Shown: positions 39,225-50,109 of the stretch, in pieces
How the letters are laid out: the number at the start of each line of letters is the position of its first letter
How positions within the stretch are numbered: position 1 is the stretch's first letter
Notes under the pieces: generated by a model
Seen by the model: only the letters and a program-made list of their open reading frames with translations
What the model was told of the DNA's origin: nothing
Databases searched by the model: none
Assembly (NCBI RefSeq): GCF_000227135.1
Contig: NC_018263.1
Span: 1,511,722 to 1,575,721, forward strand
Direction of reading: 5' to 3'
DNA from: Leishmania donovani
Lineage: Eukaryota; Euglenozoa; Kinetoplastea; Trypanosomatida; Trypanosomatidae
DNA: 64,000 nucleotides
Position numbers and translations under genes: made by a program

Positions 39225-40685
39225 ACATGTCTGTGTATGCGTACGTGTGTGTTGGCGGGTGTGACGCCACTAACTTCTATCCCCTGCCTCTCGCACTTCT
39301 CGGTGCAGGCGAAGGAGGGCACGCAGGGGGTGGGGTATGAACAAAGAGGCACAGTTCAGAGTCTGAGGTTTCGAAATATTGTGGGCACACCACCGTTTCG
39401 GATCCCCTTCCTCCTCGAGGGCTGTTAGTCTCGTCTCAGCAGGCGTGCATCTGGATTCGGTGCTGCTCTTCTCTCATCTACTCCCCCACTCCCCCTGCTT
39501 CACTTCCCTCCCACTTCGCACCCTCACGAACCTCTCTCCTTCCACACTGTTGAAGGTGGGGAGAGGGTGAGGGGGTGGGGGGCGCTGCGCACAGTAGGTA
39601 GACTGAACCTTCTCTCCCTCTTGCGCTGCCTAGTTTCGCCTTTTTAGCTTATCATGTTGATGATCCACTGGATGAAGGATGTAGCAGAGGTACTGCTCGG
39701 CTGCTCTCACTAGCACGTTTGCCCTTTTCTGCGGGAATCAAATAAAAAGCATGTGGGAGTCACACAATCACCTCCCCTCTCCCTCCCTCCCCCCCCCCCA
39801 CACATGGACAGACACACTGGTGTTGCAGTGTGTACGTCTTTCCTGTCAGTTTGCGGAGCGCTTGAGGTAGTCAGCATCCTCAGCGAGAAGTTCTCGCCAA
39901 TGCCACTCCTGTGCGTCGGCTTACTGCGTGCCGCCTTCTCATCACTGAAAACTGATTGCCTCCTCTGCATTCCGGTGAAGGGTAGCGCGCATCTGGGCTG
40001 GAAGAGCTACGTCGTTGTTGCGATCCCCCTCTCATCCTTCCGCCCTTCAACCTTCAATAACGCATTGCCGCCATTCCAGCAGGAAAAAAAAAAACAGCCG
40101 CATTGGGGAGATCGTTTAGCTGGTCTCTCCTTATCAGTCAAGTGTTACGGTTCACACGCATTCGTATCCCGACTTATTCTCTCCCTCTGCTTGATTTCGC
40201 TTGTGCTTTCTGCTCTCTCTCTCTCTCCTGCTTCAGCACGGCTGCGTCTGCATACACCCGGCAGAGAACTTGCTCCGCTCACTCGCACACATTAAAGGCG
40301 CGTCTCTGCGTGTCTTCTGCAAGGGTTGTCGCACGGTCCGCAAACACATCCTGGTCGTGCGGGGCATTCCTTGATAGTAATCTATTGGCCCGCCCCTCTC
40401 TCTTCTGCCGCCTCCGCTTCTCGCTTCAGTTAGAAGGGCCGCCCAGGCACCACCTCCTCTCTCGCGGCCGCAGGGAGCAACTCCTTCCCCCCTCCTGGGC
40501 CCGCACTTGTGTTCACGGAGGCGACGGCGTTCGGAAAAGGTATCAACAGAGGCGAGCGATCAACCACAATACAAATAGACGAAAGCACCGATAACGCCTA
40601 GGACACACAGAAATCGACCTCGACCCCGAGCACACACACACACTCTAGACCAGCAAAGCAGCAATAACAAGGAAAGCGCAGGCAG
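39225..40685. other. Intergenic spacer
   Basis: C/T-rich and A-run containing spacer (C-run near 39790, A-run near 40085, CT repeats near 40210-40230) with no supported gene. Purine/CA-rich sequence precedes the next ATG. Confidence 0.6.
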
Positions 40686-42266
40686 ATGGACAGCCTTCCG
40701 AACCAGCTGATGAGCCGTATCGCTGAAATCTCGCTCTCAGATGCGCAGATCCAGTCGTACGGTCGGTGGCTCGCTGCTGCTATGGGAGCCTACTACGTGG
40801 TCAGCGCCTGGCAGAAGGATACTCCGACAGATGTGCAGGCGGCGATCACGGGGCACATGGTGCAAGGTTACGACCGCAGCACCATCACCACCCGCCTTGA
40901 GCAGCGCCACACCCGTCAGCTTCTCCAGCAAATCATTGGGCTGAACGAGCTGCGCCAGCAACTGCGCTCGGAGACGGACAAGGAGGCGAAGCTGCGGGGC
41001 TGGCAACGAGTGTTTCGGCTGACTCTCATCAGCATTGCCGCCACCACCTACACGCACAGCCTCACTATATCGCTACTCTCGATTAAGAACATGGTTCGAG
41101 TGCTTGTCTTCCTGCTGAGTCGCCGCGAGAGCGCGGCGCTGTCCAAGAGTCGCAGCGGTCCCATCTCGACTCTTAGGGCGTGGTGGACGGGAGGGCGGCG
41201 CGCCTGCCTCACGGGTATCATGATGGAGTCGATGATGGCGAAGATGGCTGAGCAGGTGAGTCAGCAGGCGTCGCCGTTTGTGAACGCGGAACTGGAGGAG
41301 GAGGTGATGACTGAGGAGGTTCGGCAGCTGCCCGTGCCGCCGCCGCCGCTCGACGGCCGCACCGCGTTTGCGCAGGCGCAGCAACAGCAGGAGAGTCTGG
41401 AGGCGGCGCACGGGGAGAGTCTGAGTCAGGTGGAACAGGCTTTCTCGGTGCGCGCGGTGCTCGAGGTGGCGGTGCCGCGTATTGTAGTGTGCGCTGCAGC
41501 TGCGGTGGATAGCGCCATTGCGGCGCGGCCGGCGCACCTCTTCAGCGTCAGCGGCATTGTCCACTCGGCCGACCTGTGCAGCCTGTTGCGTGACATTGCC
41601 CTCGGGATGGAGCGGCGCGCATGCGTCTCCGAGTGGGTGCGGCGACCTCATCCCTCTCTAGTGCCAATGTCCCGCGCGCGCAGTGGGGCGAGCACCTCCC
41701 CATTGGCTTCAGTGCCGAAGCACCTGGAGACGAGCAAGGGCCGCTTGCAGCCGGACGAGGACGAGGAGCTGCTCGACGAGCCAGATCAGTCTGCAACGTC
41801 CTCGGAGGACATCATTGAGTTTCCTCACGGGTCTACCACACTGCTACGCCCCGACGGTCGCCCAGTGCGCCGCCGCGCTGGCGACCGTAGTGAGGACAAA
41901 ATTATCGGTGGGCTGCTTGACCGTCGCCTCGCCGCTGAGGAGGAGGCGCTGCAAGAGGAGGCGATACGCCGTGATCATTTGCTGAAGAGACAGATGGCGG
42001 GCTTCTTCACAGAACTGTCGCACAGCGCGAGCTTTGGCGAGCTGTGTATTACGTACGCCGCAGAGCTGCTGGCGGCGCAGTTCAAGGAGGCTTGCGACAT
42101 CAAACGTGTCAAGACCTATGACGCGGCGACGGACACGGCGAAGATGGCGATGGTGATCGCCGCCCTCGACAGCTGCCGGCTGGCAGCACTGGAGGAGGAA
42201 TGCGAGGTAAAATCGTACATGCGGCTCTTCTGCGAGGAAACCATCCGCTCCACATGCGCGCGGTAA
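40686..42266 (+). CDS. PEX3: Peroxin-3-like protein (candidate PEX3), 526 aa
   Basis: PEX3 anchors PEX19 at the peroxisome (here glycosome) membrane for insertion of membrane proteins. The N terminus has one hydrophobic segment (about residues 24-43, YGRWLAAAMGAYYVVSAW), as in PEX3. A region at about 70-150 aligns by eye with human PEX3. There is a helix ending LLQQIIGLNELRQQLRSE, then KLRGWQRVFRLTLISIAAT and THSLTISLLSIKNMVRV; the human counterparts are the KLEIWEDLK and YSTCMLVVLLRVQLNII blocks. Near the C terminus, SASFGELCITYAAELL and AKMAMVIAALDSC parallel the DFSTVLNTCL and LAKIIPIVN blocks. The middle has acidic and Ser/Gln-rich insertions. Trypanosomatid PEX3 is known to be highly divergent, which fits. 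The assignment is by pattern only; a structure or profile comparison would settle it. Confidence 0.6.
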   Translation: MDSLPNQLMSRIAEISLSDAQIQSYGRWLAAAMGAYYVVSAWQKDTPTDVQAAITGHMVQGYDRSTITTRLEQRHTRQLLQQIIGLNELRQQLRSETDKEAKLRGWQRVFRLTLISIAATTYTHSLTISLLSIKNMVRVLVFLLSRRESAALSKSRSGPISTLRAWWTGGRRACLTGIMMESMMAKMAEQVSQQASPFVNAELEEEVMTEEVRQLPVPPPPLDGRTAFAQAQQQQESLEAAHGESLSQVEQAFSVRAVLEVAVPRIVVCAAAAVDSAIAARPAHLFSVSGIVHSADLCSLLRDIALGMERRACVSEWVRRPHPSLVPMSRARSGASTSPLASVPKHLETSKGRLQPDEDEELLDEPDQSATSSEDIIEFPHGSTTLLRPDGRPVRRRAGDRSEDKIIGGLLDRRLAAEEEALQEEAIRRDHLLKRQMAGFFTELSHSASFGELCITYAAELLAAQFKEACDIKRVKTYDAATDTAKMAMVIAALDSCRLAALEEECEVKSYMRLFCEETIRSTCAR

Positions 42267-43167
42267 CGCAAGCTGCTGCACCGCCCGGTTCGTTCTTTTC
42301 TGTACGTGAGCCTCCGGGTTTGTGCATGTTTATGCGTATGTATGGCTTGTGTGTAGACTGCCCATAAATGCAGCTTAGAGGTGGTGCCGTGCACCTCTCT
42401 GTAGCATTCGCTACGGTATCCCACCATAAATACTTGTCTAAGGTTGCACGGACACTTGCCAGAGGGCGGAAGGAACGAAAAAAAAAAGTTGACGAGGCAC
42501 AACGACACTTGGAGGCAGCAACGAGTGCCTACACCCTCTCGCCAGCCCCTCCAAAAAAAAACCCACGAACTCTTTCCTGCGGCGCTCTGCGCTCCTCACC
42601 GCCTCATGAAGCTCCCCGCTTCAAGATGAGGGAGAAAAGTATAATGATGGTTGCTCTTTCCTCCTTCTCGTGCCTCACACGTATACGCCTAGATATAATG
42701 TGTTCTCTTCGTACGCGCCGTGCCAGACGCATCGAACACCGTTCATGGTGGGCGGTGGCATGAGGAGGTGTGACGAGTATGGCCGCCTCTCGACGCTGTC
42801 TATGCTTGTTATTTCCTCCCTTTGCCTGCTCGGACCTCTCCCTCACGCGCATCTCCTTCTTTTCTCTGCCCGCCCGCGTACAACGCGCCCGCACCTTTGT
42901 GCCCGATTTCACGCTTTACTCCCTGATTGCGCGACTGAGGGCACGTAGTGCCTTGCGAAAGCAAATTGACTTCACACACACACACACACACACGCACACA
43001 TGTGTGTGTGCGGGCGAAGCGGGTTGTTGGCACAGTCCTTTGCACACGCTCGCGACAAGCAGTCATCTATGTAAACACAAGCGCACGGCCCGCACCCTTC
43101 ACAATTACCGCGATATACACGCGCATCTGCTTTCTTTACGTACGTTCAAGAGCAACAGCGCCGAAAG
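42267..43167. other. Intergenic spacer
   Basis: No gene supported. Contains an A-run near 42480, a second A-run near 42553 and a (CA)n tract at about 42974-42992 shortly before the SNARE gene. Confidence 0.6.
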
Positions 43168-43998
43168 ATGAACCCGGAGGCGAGACAAGTGGCCGTATGG
43201 GAGCGGCTGCGAAACGAGGCGCGGCAGACAGACCAGCTCATTGATCAACAGCTTCGCAAGCTGGAGGTGCTGGCGCTTTTCGATGAAGAAAAGATTATTG
43301 AAAGCGCGGCCGCCTCGTCTTCTATGAAGGGCGTCGGCACTTCGAGCTCGGTGACCCCGGCGGTCCCTGGCTCGAGTTCCAGTCTTCTACACAGCAGTGG
43401 CACCAGCCCACCCCCAGCGTCCACGATGTCGTTTGAAGATGTGGAGTCTCAGTACCGCGGCGCCGATCGCGACATCGACGAGTTTCTCCATCGGCTAGAG
43501 CAAACTGTGCTGAGCATGGAGGACGCGTGCAGAGAGCTCGGCCCCTCGTCAGCAGCAGCGCGACACACCGAGCGCTTCCGAGGAATGCTGACTGAGAAGC
43601 AGCAGGCGCGTCGTCGTCTTGCGACGGAGTTCCGACAGCGAAAGGATCGCTATGAGCTGGCTGCGTCGCGGCTAGCGGGCGACGCGCGACGGCGGGGTGG
43701 TCCTGTCGACGATGATGCTAGAGGCGGTGTGCGCATCCTCATGGACGAGCAAGTGGCCATTCAGCACACCTTGAACCGCGTGAATGGTCTGCTGGAGCAG
43801 GCGGAGGGCACGCGAGATCGACTGCGCATGCAGCGCGAGCGGTTCAACCAAATAGGTGACAAGGTGCTGCACATTGCCGAGCACATTCCATTTGTGCAGA
43901 ACCTTGTCCGCCGCATCGACGTGCGACGGCGACGCGAGGTGGTGGTGTTGGGTACCGTCATCTCGTCTCTCATGTTCATGTTTTTCTTTTTCCTATAG
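43168..43998 (+). CDS. Golgi Qb-SNARE, GS28/Gos1-like
   Basis: SNARE of ER-Golgi and intra-Golgi transport (GOSR1/GS28 in animals, Gos1 in yeast). The 276-residue protein has an N-terminal helix (WERLRNEARQTDQLIDQQLR), a Ser/Pro-rich linker (about 50-90), a second helical region, and a C-terminal SNARE motif of about 60 residues. Q222 (RMQRERF) sits at the position of the zero-layer glutamine. The juxtamembrane HIPFVQNLVRRIDVRRRR closely follows the FPAVNSLIQRINLRKRR pattern of GS28. It ends in a ~19-residue transmembrane anchor (VVVLGTVISSLMFMFFFFL) with no lumenal tail. ATG 43168 gives the full helix; no better start is available. Confidence 0.88.
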   Translation: MNPEARQVAVWERLRNEARQTDQLIDQQLRKLEVLALFDEEKIIESAAASSSMKGVGTSSSVTPAVPGSSSSLLHSSGTSPPPASTMSFEDVESQYRGADRDIDEFLHRLEQTVLSMEDACRELGPSSAAARHTERFRGMLTEKQQARRRLATEFRQRKDRYELAASRLAGDARRRGGPVDDDARGGVRILMDEQVAIQHTLNRVNGLLEQAEGTRDRLRMQRERFNQIGDKVLHIAEHIPFVQNLVRRIDVRRRREVVVLGTVISSLMFMFFFFL

Positions 43999-45441
43999 TG
44001 GCGTTATGTGCGCGTACTCGCGTGCGTGCGTCCACAGGAGTTTTTTTTTTGGACATGAACGGCGGACATGCACGTGTTGTGGTGTGTTGCTCTCGATTCC
44101 TGTTGCGTTTTTCGTTTGTTGTGATCTGGACGGCGACGCTCTTTTTGAACTCGGACGCCCCATACGATCTCCTCTCTTCTCCCCCTCCTCTCTCCTTGCT
44201 TCTGCATCGCGATACAGGTACGAAGAAGATTAGAGGCACTTCCACATGCCGCCCATCGACTCGCACGAGTGAAAAGGGAGTAGACGCTCACGATATCAGC
44301 AGGGGATAGGGGATGATGCACGTTTTCTGTGAGTGTGAGAGGGTCGACTTCCTTGTCTTATCTCTCCCCTCTTTACGTCTGGTGTGAGCGGCGACACTCC
44401 GCCGCACGTTTTTCTCTGTTCTGGTGCGTTTGCGTGTGTGTGTGTGTGTGGCTGGCCTCATCGTCAGTGGCCACGTCACGTGAGCACATCAGTAGCAGCC
44501 ATGCGCTCGTGTTTCTCCATGCCAGCCTCCTGCCTCCACCACCCCCCCTTTTCCCCTCTCGCTCTCATCTGCTTTCTTCGCTTTGCACGGCCGCGCCCGC
44601 TTTCGCCACCAAGATGGTGCGAATGTGCGCACTCACACACCCTTTGCGTTCGTGATTGAGCCCCGGCCTTTGCTTATCACCCTCCTCCCCTCTCACCTTC
44701 CTTTTGTTTTTTTTTTTCTTTTTCTTTCAGCCCTCCTTGCCGCTGTTCGTGCCTCTCGCCACCTCCGTTCACCTCTGTACTGTTGAGAGCAGTCGTTTGT
44801 GTTGGTTAGGGTACACTTGCGCCAAGGAGGCACAAACACGCGCACTCGTGCACACGGACACACACACACACACACTCACGCACACTCACACGCATACCTC
44901 AGCACCCCCGTCGCACCTGCTCTCCTGCTCAACCCCCTTTTTGCTTTTTTTCCTTGCGAAAGTGCAGCCTTTGCGGCTGTCAGTTCAAGCCTCAATACAT
45001 TTTTTGCTGTGGTTTCTCCATTTTCCTCTGCCCCTCCCCCTGCCGGCCCGCTACTCTCTATCACTTCATTATTAGACCCCACTTCTCCTTCGCGTGTGTA
45101 TGTGCGTGGATATTTTTTCCCTCCCCTTTTCCGCTGTGTCCTCCGTGATCACGCTTTCTTGCTCCCTTTGTACAACCAGCTACATCTACTAGATAATTGT
45201 CCCTTCTCACCCCACCTCACATCTCCCTCGCTCTCGCGCGCAAACCAGGCGTCTATACACAGGGGCACACACACACACACACGCACGCGCACGCGCAGAT
45301 ACGGAAAGGTAGGCACTTGCTCTTCTCGCTTCAACGACGTAGAGGAACCGTGTGGCATTGCCCATAGGCTTGAAGCCGAAGCTGGGAGAAAGAGAAGAGG
45401 GTGCTCGTTGGGGAGCAAAGAAGCAGCCAAGACTACTGCTG
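43999..45441. other. Intergenic spacer rich in T- and CA-tracts
   Basis: T-runs near 44040 and 44712, (GT)n at about 44434-44450, CA-rich tracts at 44860-44895 and 45265-45285, and abundant CT sequence (45020-45240). No gene supported. Confidence 0.6.
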
Positions 45442-48400
45442 ATGAACCGTCCGCGGGACTTCAAGCGCAAGACGGCGCATCCACCGTCGCCGGCCTCCGC
45501 GGCGACAGTTGCAAGTGTGTCCCCTATTCCTGTTCGCGCACCCACCATGCGGGTGAGCTCTCTCGAAGGAGTTGATGGCAGTGAAACGCCGCAACAGAGG
45601 CAGCGGGCCGCAGAGAGTCTGGCTTCGCAGGGGCAGCACCAAGCCGAAGGTGTGGTGAAAGCCAAAAGCGATGCGCAAGCCACTGATATTTATGGCAGCA
45701 GCGACTCGTCCGTTCCCATGGTAGCTGCAGCTGACGCGTGTAGCCGCGCAAGCCGCGCCAGCCCGCTTTTATCCAGCTCTGAACCCGCTCTCTCATCAAC
45801 CGCTCGGCTTGCATCGGTACCCGGAATATTTTCTTCTTGTTTGGCCTCTGCCGCGTTGCGGAAGACGAAGGTGTCGGAGGGGCACAGCTCTAACCAACCG
45901 CCAACTTCGCAGCAGCTGCGGCAGACTTTGAGGGCGCGTGCCACCGTTTTCCGACCACCTGTACGTGGAGGCGCGCACTCTCCGCGAGGAGGGGTCCCAA
46001 AAGTGTGCCCGCCGGCACCCCTCGCGAGCGGTGCGGCTGCAGCACATGGACGCGTTGCTTCTGTGTCGACTTCAACTCCACCGCCGGCAAGCCCTGAGGC
46101 TCTCTCCGCGCACGAGGAACACGCCAGCGGTGTACCCGTGTCGCGCAGCAGCCGTAGTCGGCGCTCTTCAACCTCTGCGCTCCCGTTGTCACACACGTAT
46201 TCGGGCGCGGAAGTGCAGGGTAGTAACACAAACGTCATTACCAGCAGCAGCACCAACAACCGCGGCTCGGCGCGCAGTCTGGGAAACGACACCGTCATCT
46301 CCACCGCCGTGGGCCGGCAGCGGCCGAACATGGCGGCGGTTTTGCTGCCGACGCAGCAGCTGCTGGAGAACGGCTACTACTTGGCGTCCGACGAGAGCGC
46401 GAACTCGAGCTTCTCCGACACTCCGCGCTCGGCGCGGCGCATCTCTCTGGGTAGCAGCTCCTCTCTGCGCACCACAACGCAGCGGCTGGACGTGAACAGT
46501 AGCGGCGCTGTTGGTGGGGGTCGGTCGGCCACGGTGGCTACTGGCGCCTCCCCAAGCGGTATCAACAGCCTTCGTGATAGCCGGGACCCCAACAGCTACA
46601 GCCGAGGAAACTGCAGTGACGACAACAGCGACATCATGTTCGAGGAGGAAAATGACCTCTGCAACTTCGACGAGGAGGACGAGGAACAGGCAGTGCTCAC
46701 GTACATGGACTCTGGGGCAGAGGGGAACCTTCCGGGCCGGCCATCCTCATCGAATCGGGCACCACCGCCGCCATCGGCGCGCCAGGGGTTGCTGTCCGCG
46801 ACGGGTGCAGGTGATGGGCCAAGCATCGACCCCAGCTCCCTCAGCGTGAGCGTCGAAGTCGGCGACACCGACTACGACATCGGCGAGGATCCGCCAAGCT
46901 GTATGTCTGTCAGCTCGCCGCCACAGCTGCATCGTCGCGGCGCACCAGCGCTGCGCATCTCCGCCTGCTCAGTGCGCAGTTCGGCGGCGGCTGATTGGCA
47001 TGCCCCGACGATGGTGCGTCGGCCAACCAGCGTTAGCAAAGCAAGCGGCGCGCCGTCGTTCCAGGCGGCGGTCACGCCAGCCAAGTTAACCACTGTCACT
47101 GCAGTGCCACGCATGCTGTCGCGGCAGCACTCGACTGCGACTGCAGCTACCTCTTCCCGGCCTACTCCACTCACCACTGCGGCTGTGCACACGCCGCTGA
47201 CAGCCACGTCGTCGTCTCCACGCTTCGCGTCGTTCTCACCGAGCCTGCAGCTGTCGTCCATGAACGAGGAGGAGCTCCGCGAACGGGAGTGCAAGCAGCT
47301 TAGTCTCTACGAGGCGTTCTTTTTCAATCCAACTCGCAGTATGTGGCTCGTCGACGACCACGTCCTGGCCAAGGTTCTCGAGTATGTGCGGATAATGGGA
47401 TACGAGCACCCCGCCTTGAAGCGCGACCGCCTCAAAGGTCAGCCCTCTCTGTGGAGCAGCAGCAGCGCCATCGCCTCCCCTATCGCTCCAGCGAAGTCGA
47501 AGAAGAAGGCTGCCGGCCTGAGGAACGCGAACTCGACAGCGCCGCAGAACATGCACGCGTCGTCGTCGTCTGCCGCTGCCGAGGCCGTGGTGGAGGCTCT
47601 CGCACAGCCGGGCAGCGCCAACGCCTCACACACTCTGCCGACTGCTGCTGGCGGCTCTGCCGATTCCGCAGCGTTTGCGACCAAGCACTTCTGCTTGAAG
47701 GCTGGCAAGCCCCGCTGTGCTCGGCAGTACGTGAACAGGTCCACGGCGACTGCTGCGTCACATTTGTTTCTTACCTTCAGTGAGGCCATGCGGTGGATTG
47801 CGGAGCAGGAGTACGTTATCGGCACTGTGCTGCTGTGCTGCGCACGCTTTATCGGAGACCCGAACGCCGACGGGGCGGCGGTTCTTGGCGACGGCGTGGC
47901 GGACACTGCGCCGTGGCATCCACGCCGTGCACTGCTGCAACGCAGAAAGCCGTGCATCCCTCTGCGGTTCCACCCCATCCACTTCGCGGCCTCTCTCGTG
48001 TGCTCGCGGTTCCCACAGTGGGGTGGAATGTCCGCCTTCACCCGTGCCTGGGAGACGCAGATCCGCCTGGTCCTGGGAAGCGCGTCGCCGTCGCACCAAC
48101 GCCTCTTCAAGCTCCCCGACGACGCCCTCTTGCTCAGCTCCGACTGTGAGGCGGGAAACCTGCACCGTGTGGAGCGCGCAGGGGAGCCGTACTCCTTTCT
48201 TATTTGGTTGGAGCCGGATTTGGGGAGCGACAAGCGGATTTGGTTCCGCTTCTCTGTGACAGGGGCGAAGGAGGGGCGCAGGCTGCGGTTTCGGCTCATG
48301 AACGCGGCACCACACGTGAAGTTGTACCGGCAGAACGGCATGATGCCCGTGTGGCGTGATGGGCTGAGCCAGCCGAACTGGGGGCCCGTGGACTCGTGCT

Positions 48401-50109
48401 CCTTCCGCACTACAAACCGGGACCTGGACGGCGAGGTGAGTTTCTCCATAAACCCGCGAAACTCTACCGAAACGATCCAGATCGCCTTCTGCGCCCCGTA
48501 CACGTACGCCGACTTGCTCTGCCACGTGTGCCACTGGCACGCCCTTGTGAAGAGCAGCGGGTGTGACATGCGCTTCGAGGAGCGGGTGCTGTGTCGGAGT
48601 CCGGATGGGCGAAAGCTTCATTTGCTCATCGTGACCAGCCGCGTCGGCGGCGCACCAGCGTTGGCGGCGACCGAAGACAAGAGCACTTCGGACGCAGCGA
48701 TTTCGGGCGGACGAGGGCACACTGGCGTGGGCGCGGATGGCGTGGCGGCAGCAGGTGCGGGCTCCTCCAGTGGCTGGACGTCCCCTGGCGTCGCGAGCCC
48801 CACGATGACGATCCCACCCGGGAAGGGCAAGGGCGGTGCCACAAAGGAGGCGGTGCGTGGCCCGTACGCCAACTTCGCCTCTGGCAAAAAAGTCGTGCTC
48901 GTCAGTGGACGGGTGCACCCTGGCGAGGTGACGGCGTCGCACGGCGTCCACGGCCTCATTTCTTTCCTGCTCTCCAGCGACGTTCGCGCGATCCAGCTGC
49001 GCGAGCACTTCATATTCTTCATTGTGCCAATGCTCAACCCCGACGGCGTCAGCCGCGGTCATTCCCGCATGGACCAGTTCGGCAACAACCTCAACCGCTG
49101 CTACAACGACCCAGACGCGGAGACTCAGCCAACCGTGCTCGCGCTGCGGCGCGTGTTCGAGCACCTGCAGCACACGTATCGCGAGCGCTTTATCATGTAC
49201 CTCGACTTCCACTCCCACGCCTCGCAATCCAGCGGCTTTATGTTCGGCAACAACCTGCCCGTGTCTGTGCAGCACTGGAACCTCTTTTTTCCGCGCCTGG
49301 TGGAGCTGCACGTCCGTCATGTCTTCTCCTTTGCGCTCTGCCGCTTTGGCCGCGTGCACATGACAAGCAAGGATGGGGCCTCGCGGGTGCTGTTTGGCAG
49401 CAGTCTCATCCACAGCTACACGGTCGAACTGCCGCACTTCACGGACCGCCGCCTTTACGCGGACGAATACGCAGCCATGAACAACGGCAGCAACGTGCTC
49501 TTTGAGGTGACGTGGCCGCCGCTACACCAGACGTCAGGGCAGGCCGGCAGCGTTGACGTGAACGAGGACGGTGCGCAGGATGCTGAGAACGGCTCCGAAG
49601 GGAAGTGGCGCGGCGTGCGTCCGGCAGTCGGGGCTCGCGGCCTCTATAAACGGTCGAATATGTTGCTCGCCGGCCGCGGAAGGGCATGCCGGTCGAACCG
49701 TGAGAGCTCGTCAGCTCAGGCCAGGGATGGCTCCCCGCCCAAGAAGTCTTCCGGTGCCGCCCCGAGGAGCCAGGGGCATGCTAACTCGGCCGGCGTGGGC
49801 GAGCACTGTAGCGGTCAGTCCTCTGCAACTCAGATCGGCGGTACGAGGTTGGCGTCGTTTCTGCAGCCCATCTCCACCCCCTCCATTCTTTGCCAGAGCG
49901 CGGAGGTGGGACAGGCGTGCCTGTTGGCGCTGCGCGACTACTGCTCCATCGGTGCCCGTCCGTCGCCAGAGCTGACAATGTTCGGCGGCATGGACGGCGT
50001 GCTGCGTGATTCGAAGCGCCAAGTCAAGTTGGACTCGTCGAGGAAGTGCAAGAAGGCCCAGTCAGTCGCCACATACGCTGGGATAAACCCCATCTACAAG
50101 CAATACTAG
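45442..50109 (+). CDS. Cytosolic carboxypeptidase (M14 zinc carboxypeptidase, AGBL/CCP type)
   Basis: Members of this family trim C-terminal glutamates, notably polyglutamyl side chains and detyrosinated tails of tubulin. The 1555-residue protein has a ~560-residue disordered Ser/Ala N-terminal half. A predicted folded region follows, including the family's N domain near residue 905-985 (SDKRIWFRFSVTGAKEGRRL, then RLMNAAPHVKLYRQNGMMPVWR). The peptidase domain is at ~1145-1345. Zinc ligands are H1159 and E1162 in VHPGEVT, and H1257 in DFHSH. N1218-R1219 (NNLNRCY) bind the substrate carboxylate, and E1329 (SYTVELP) is the catalytic base. All key residues are present, so activity is expected. 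ATG 45442 was preferred over the GTG at 45352. Subfamily (CCP1/4/5/6) and whether the substrate is tubulin are not decided by the sequence, though subpellicular and flagellar microtubules are obvious candidates. Confidence 0.9.
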   Translation: MNRPRDFKRKTAHPPSPASAATVASVSPIPVRAPTMRVSSLEGVDGSETPQQRQRAAESLASQGQHQAEGVVKAKSDAQATDIYGSSDSSVPMVAAADACSRASRASPLLSSSEPALSSTARLASVPGIFSSCLASAALRKTKVSEGHSSNQPPTSQQLRQTLRARATVFRPPVRGGAHSPRGGVPKVCPPAPLASGAAAAHGRVASVSTSTPPPASPEALSAHEEHASGVPVSRSSRSRRSSTSALPLSHTYSGAEVQGSNTNVITSSSTNNRGSARSLGNDTVISTAVGRQRPNMAAVLLPTQQLLENGYYLASDESANSSFSDTPRSARRISLGSSSSLRTTTQRLDVNSSGAVGGGRSATVATGASPSGINSLRDSRDPNSYSRGNCSDDNSDIMFEEENDLCNFDEEDEEQAVLTYMDSGAEGNLPGRPSSSNRAPPPPSARQGLLSATGAGDGPSIDPSSLSVSVEVGDTDYDIGEDPPSCMSVSSPPQLHRRGAPALRISACSVRSSAAADWHAPTMVRRPTSVSKASGAPSFQAAVTPAKLTTVTAVPRMLSRQHSTATAATSSRPTPLTTAAVHTPLTATSSSPRFASFSPSLQLSSMNEEELRERECKQLSLYEAFFFNPTRSMWLVDDHVLAKVLEYVRIMGYEHPALKRDRLKGQPSLWSSSSAIASPIAPAKSKKKAAGLRNANSTAPQNMHASSSSAAAEAVVEALAQPGSANASHTLPTAAGGSADSAAFATKHFCLKAGKPRCARQYVNRSTATAASHLFLTFSEAMRWIAEQEYVIGTVLLCCARFIGDPNADGAAVLGDGVADTAPWHPRRALLQRRKPCIPLRFHPIHFAASLVCSRFPQWGGMSAFTRAWETQIRLVLGSASPSHQRLFKLPDDALLLSSDCEAGNLHRVERAGEPYSFLIWLEPDLGSDKRIWFRFSVTGAKEGRRLRFRLMNAAPHVKLYRQNGMMPVWRDGLSQPNWGPVDSCSFRTTNRDLDGEVSFSINPRNSTETIQIAFCAPYTYADLLCHVCHWHALVKSSGCDMRFEERVLCRSPDGRKLHLLIVTSRVGGAPALAATEDKSTSDAAISGGRGHTGVGADGVAAAGAGSSSGWTSPGVASPTMTIPPGKGKGGATKEAVRGPYANFASGKKVVLVSGRVHPGEVTASHGVHGLISFLLSSDVRAIQLREHFIFFIVPMLNPDGVSRGHSRMDQFGNNLNRCYNDPDAETQPTVLALRRVFEHLQHTYRERFIMYLDFHSHASQSSGFMFGNNLPVSVQHWNLFFPRLVELHVRHVFSFALCRFGRVHMTSKDGASRVLFGSSLIHSYTVELPHFTDRRLYADEYAAMNNGSNVLFEVTWPPLHQTSGQAGSVDVNEDGAQDAENGSEGKWRGVRPAVGARGLYKRSNMLLAGRGRACRSNRESSSAQARDGSPPKKSSGAAPRSQGHANSAGVGEHCSGQSSATQIGGTRLASFLQPISTPSILCQSAEVGQACLLALRDYCSIGARPSPELTMFGGMDGVLRDSKRQVKLDSSRKCKKAQSVATYAGINPIYKQY

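Noticed and set aside
47439..49437. Long antisense open frames (559 and 376 codons on the - strand) opposite the carboxypeptidase
   Set aside because: They are mirror frames of a GC-rich gene; the + strand frame has a complete catalytic domain and the - frames are Arg/His/Pro-rich without domains.
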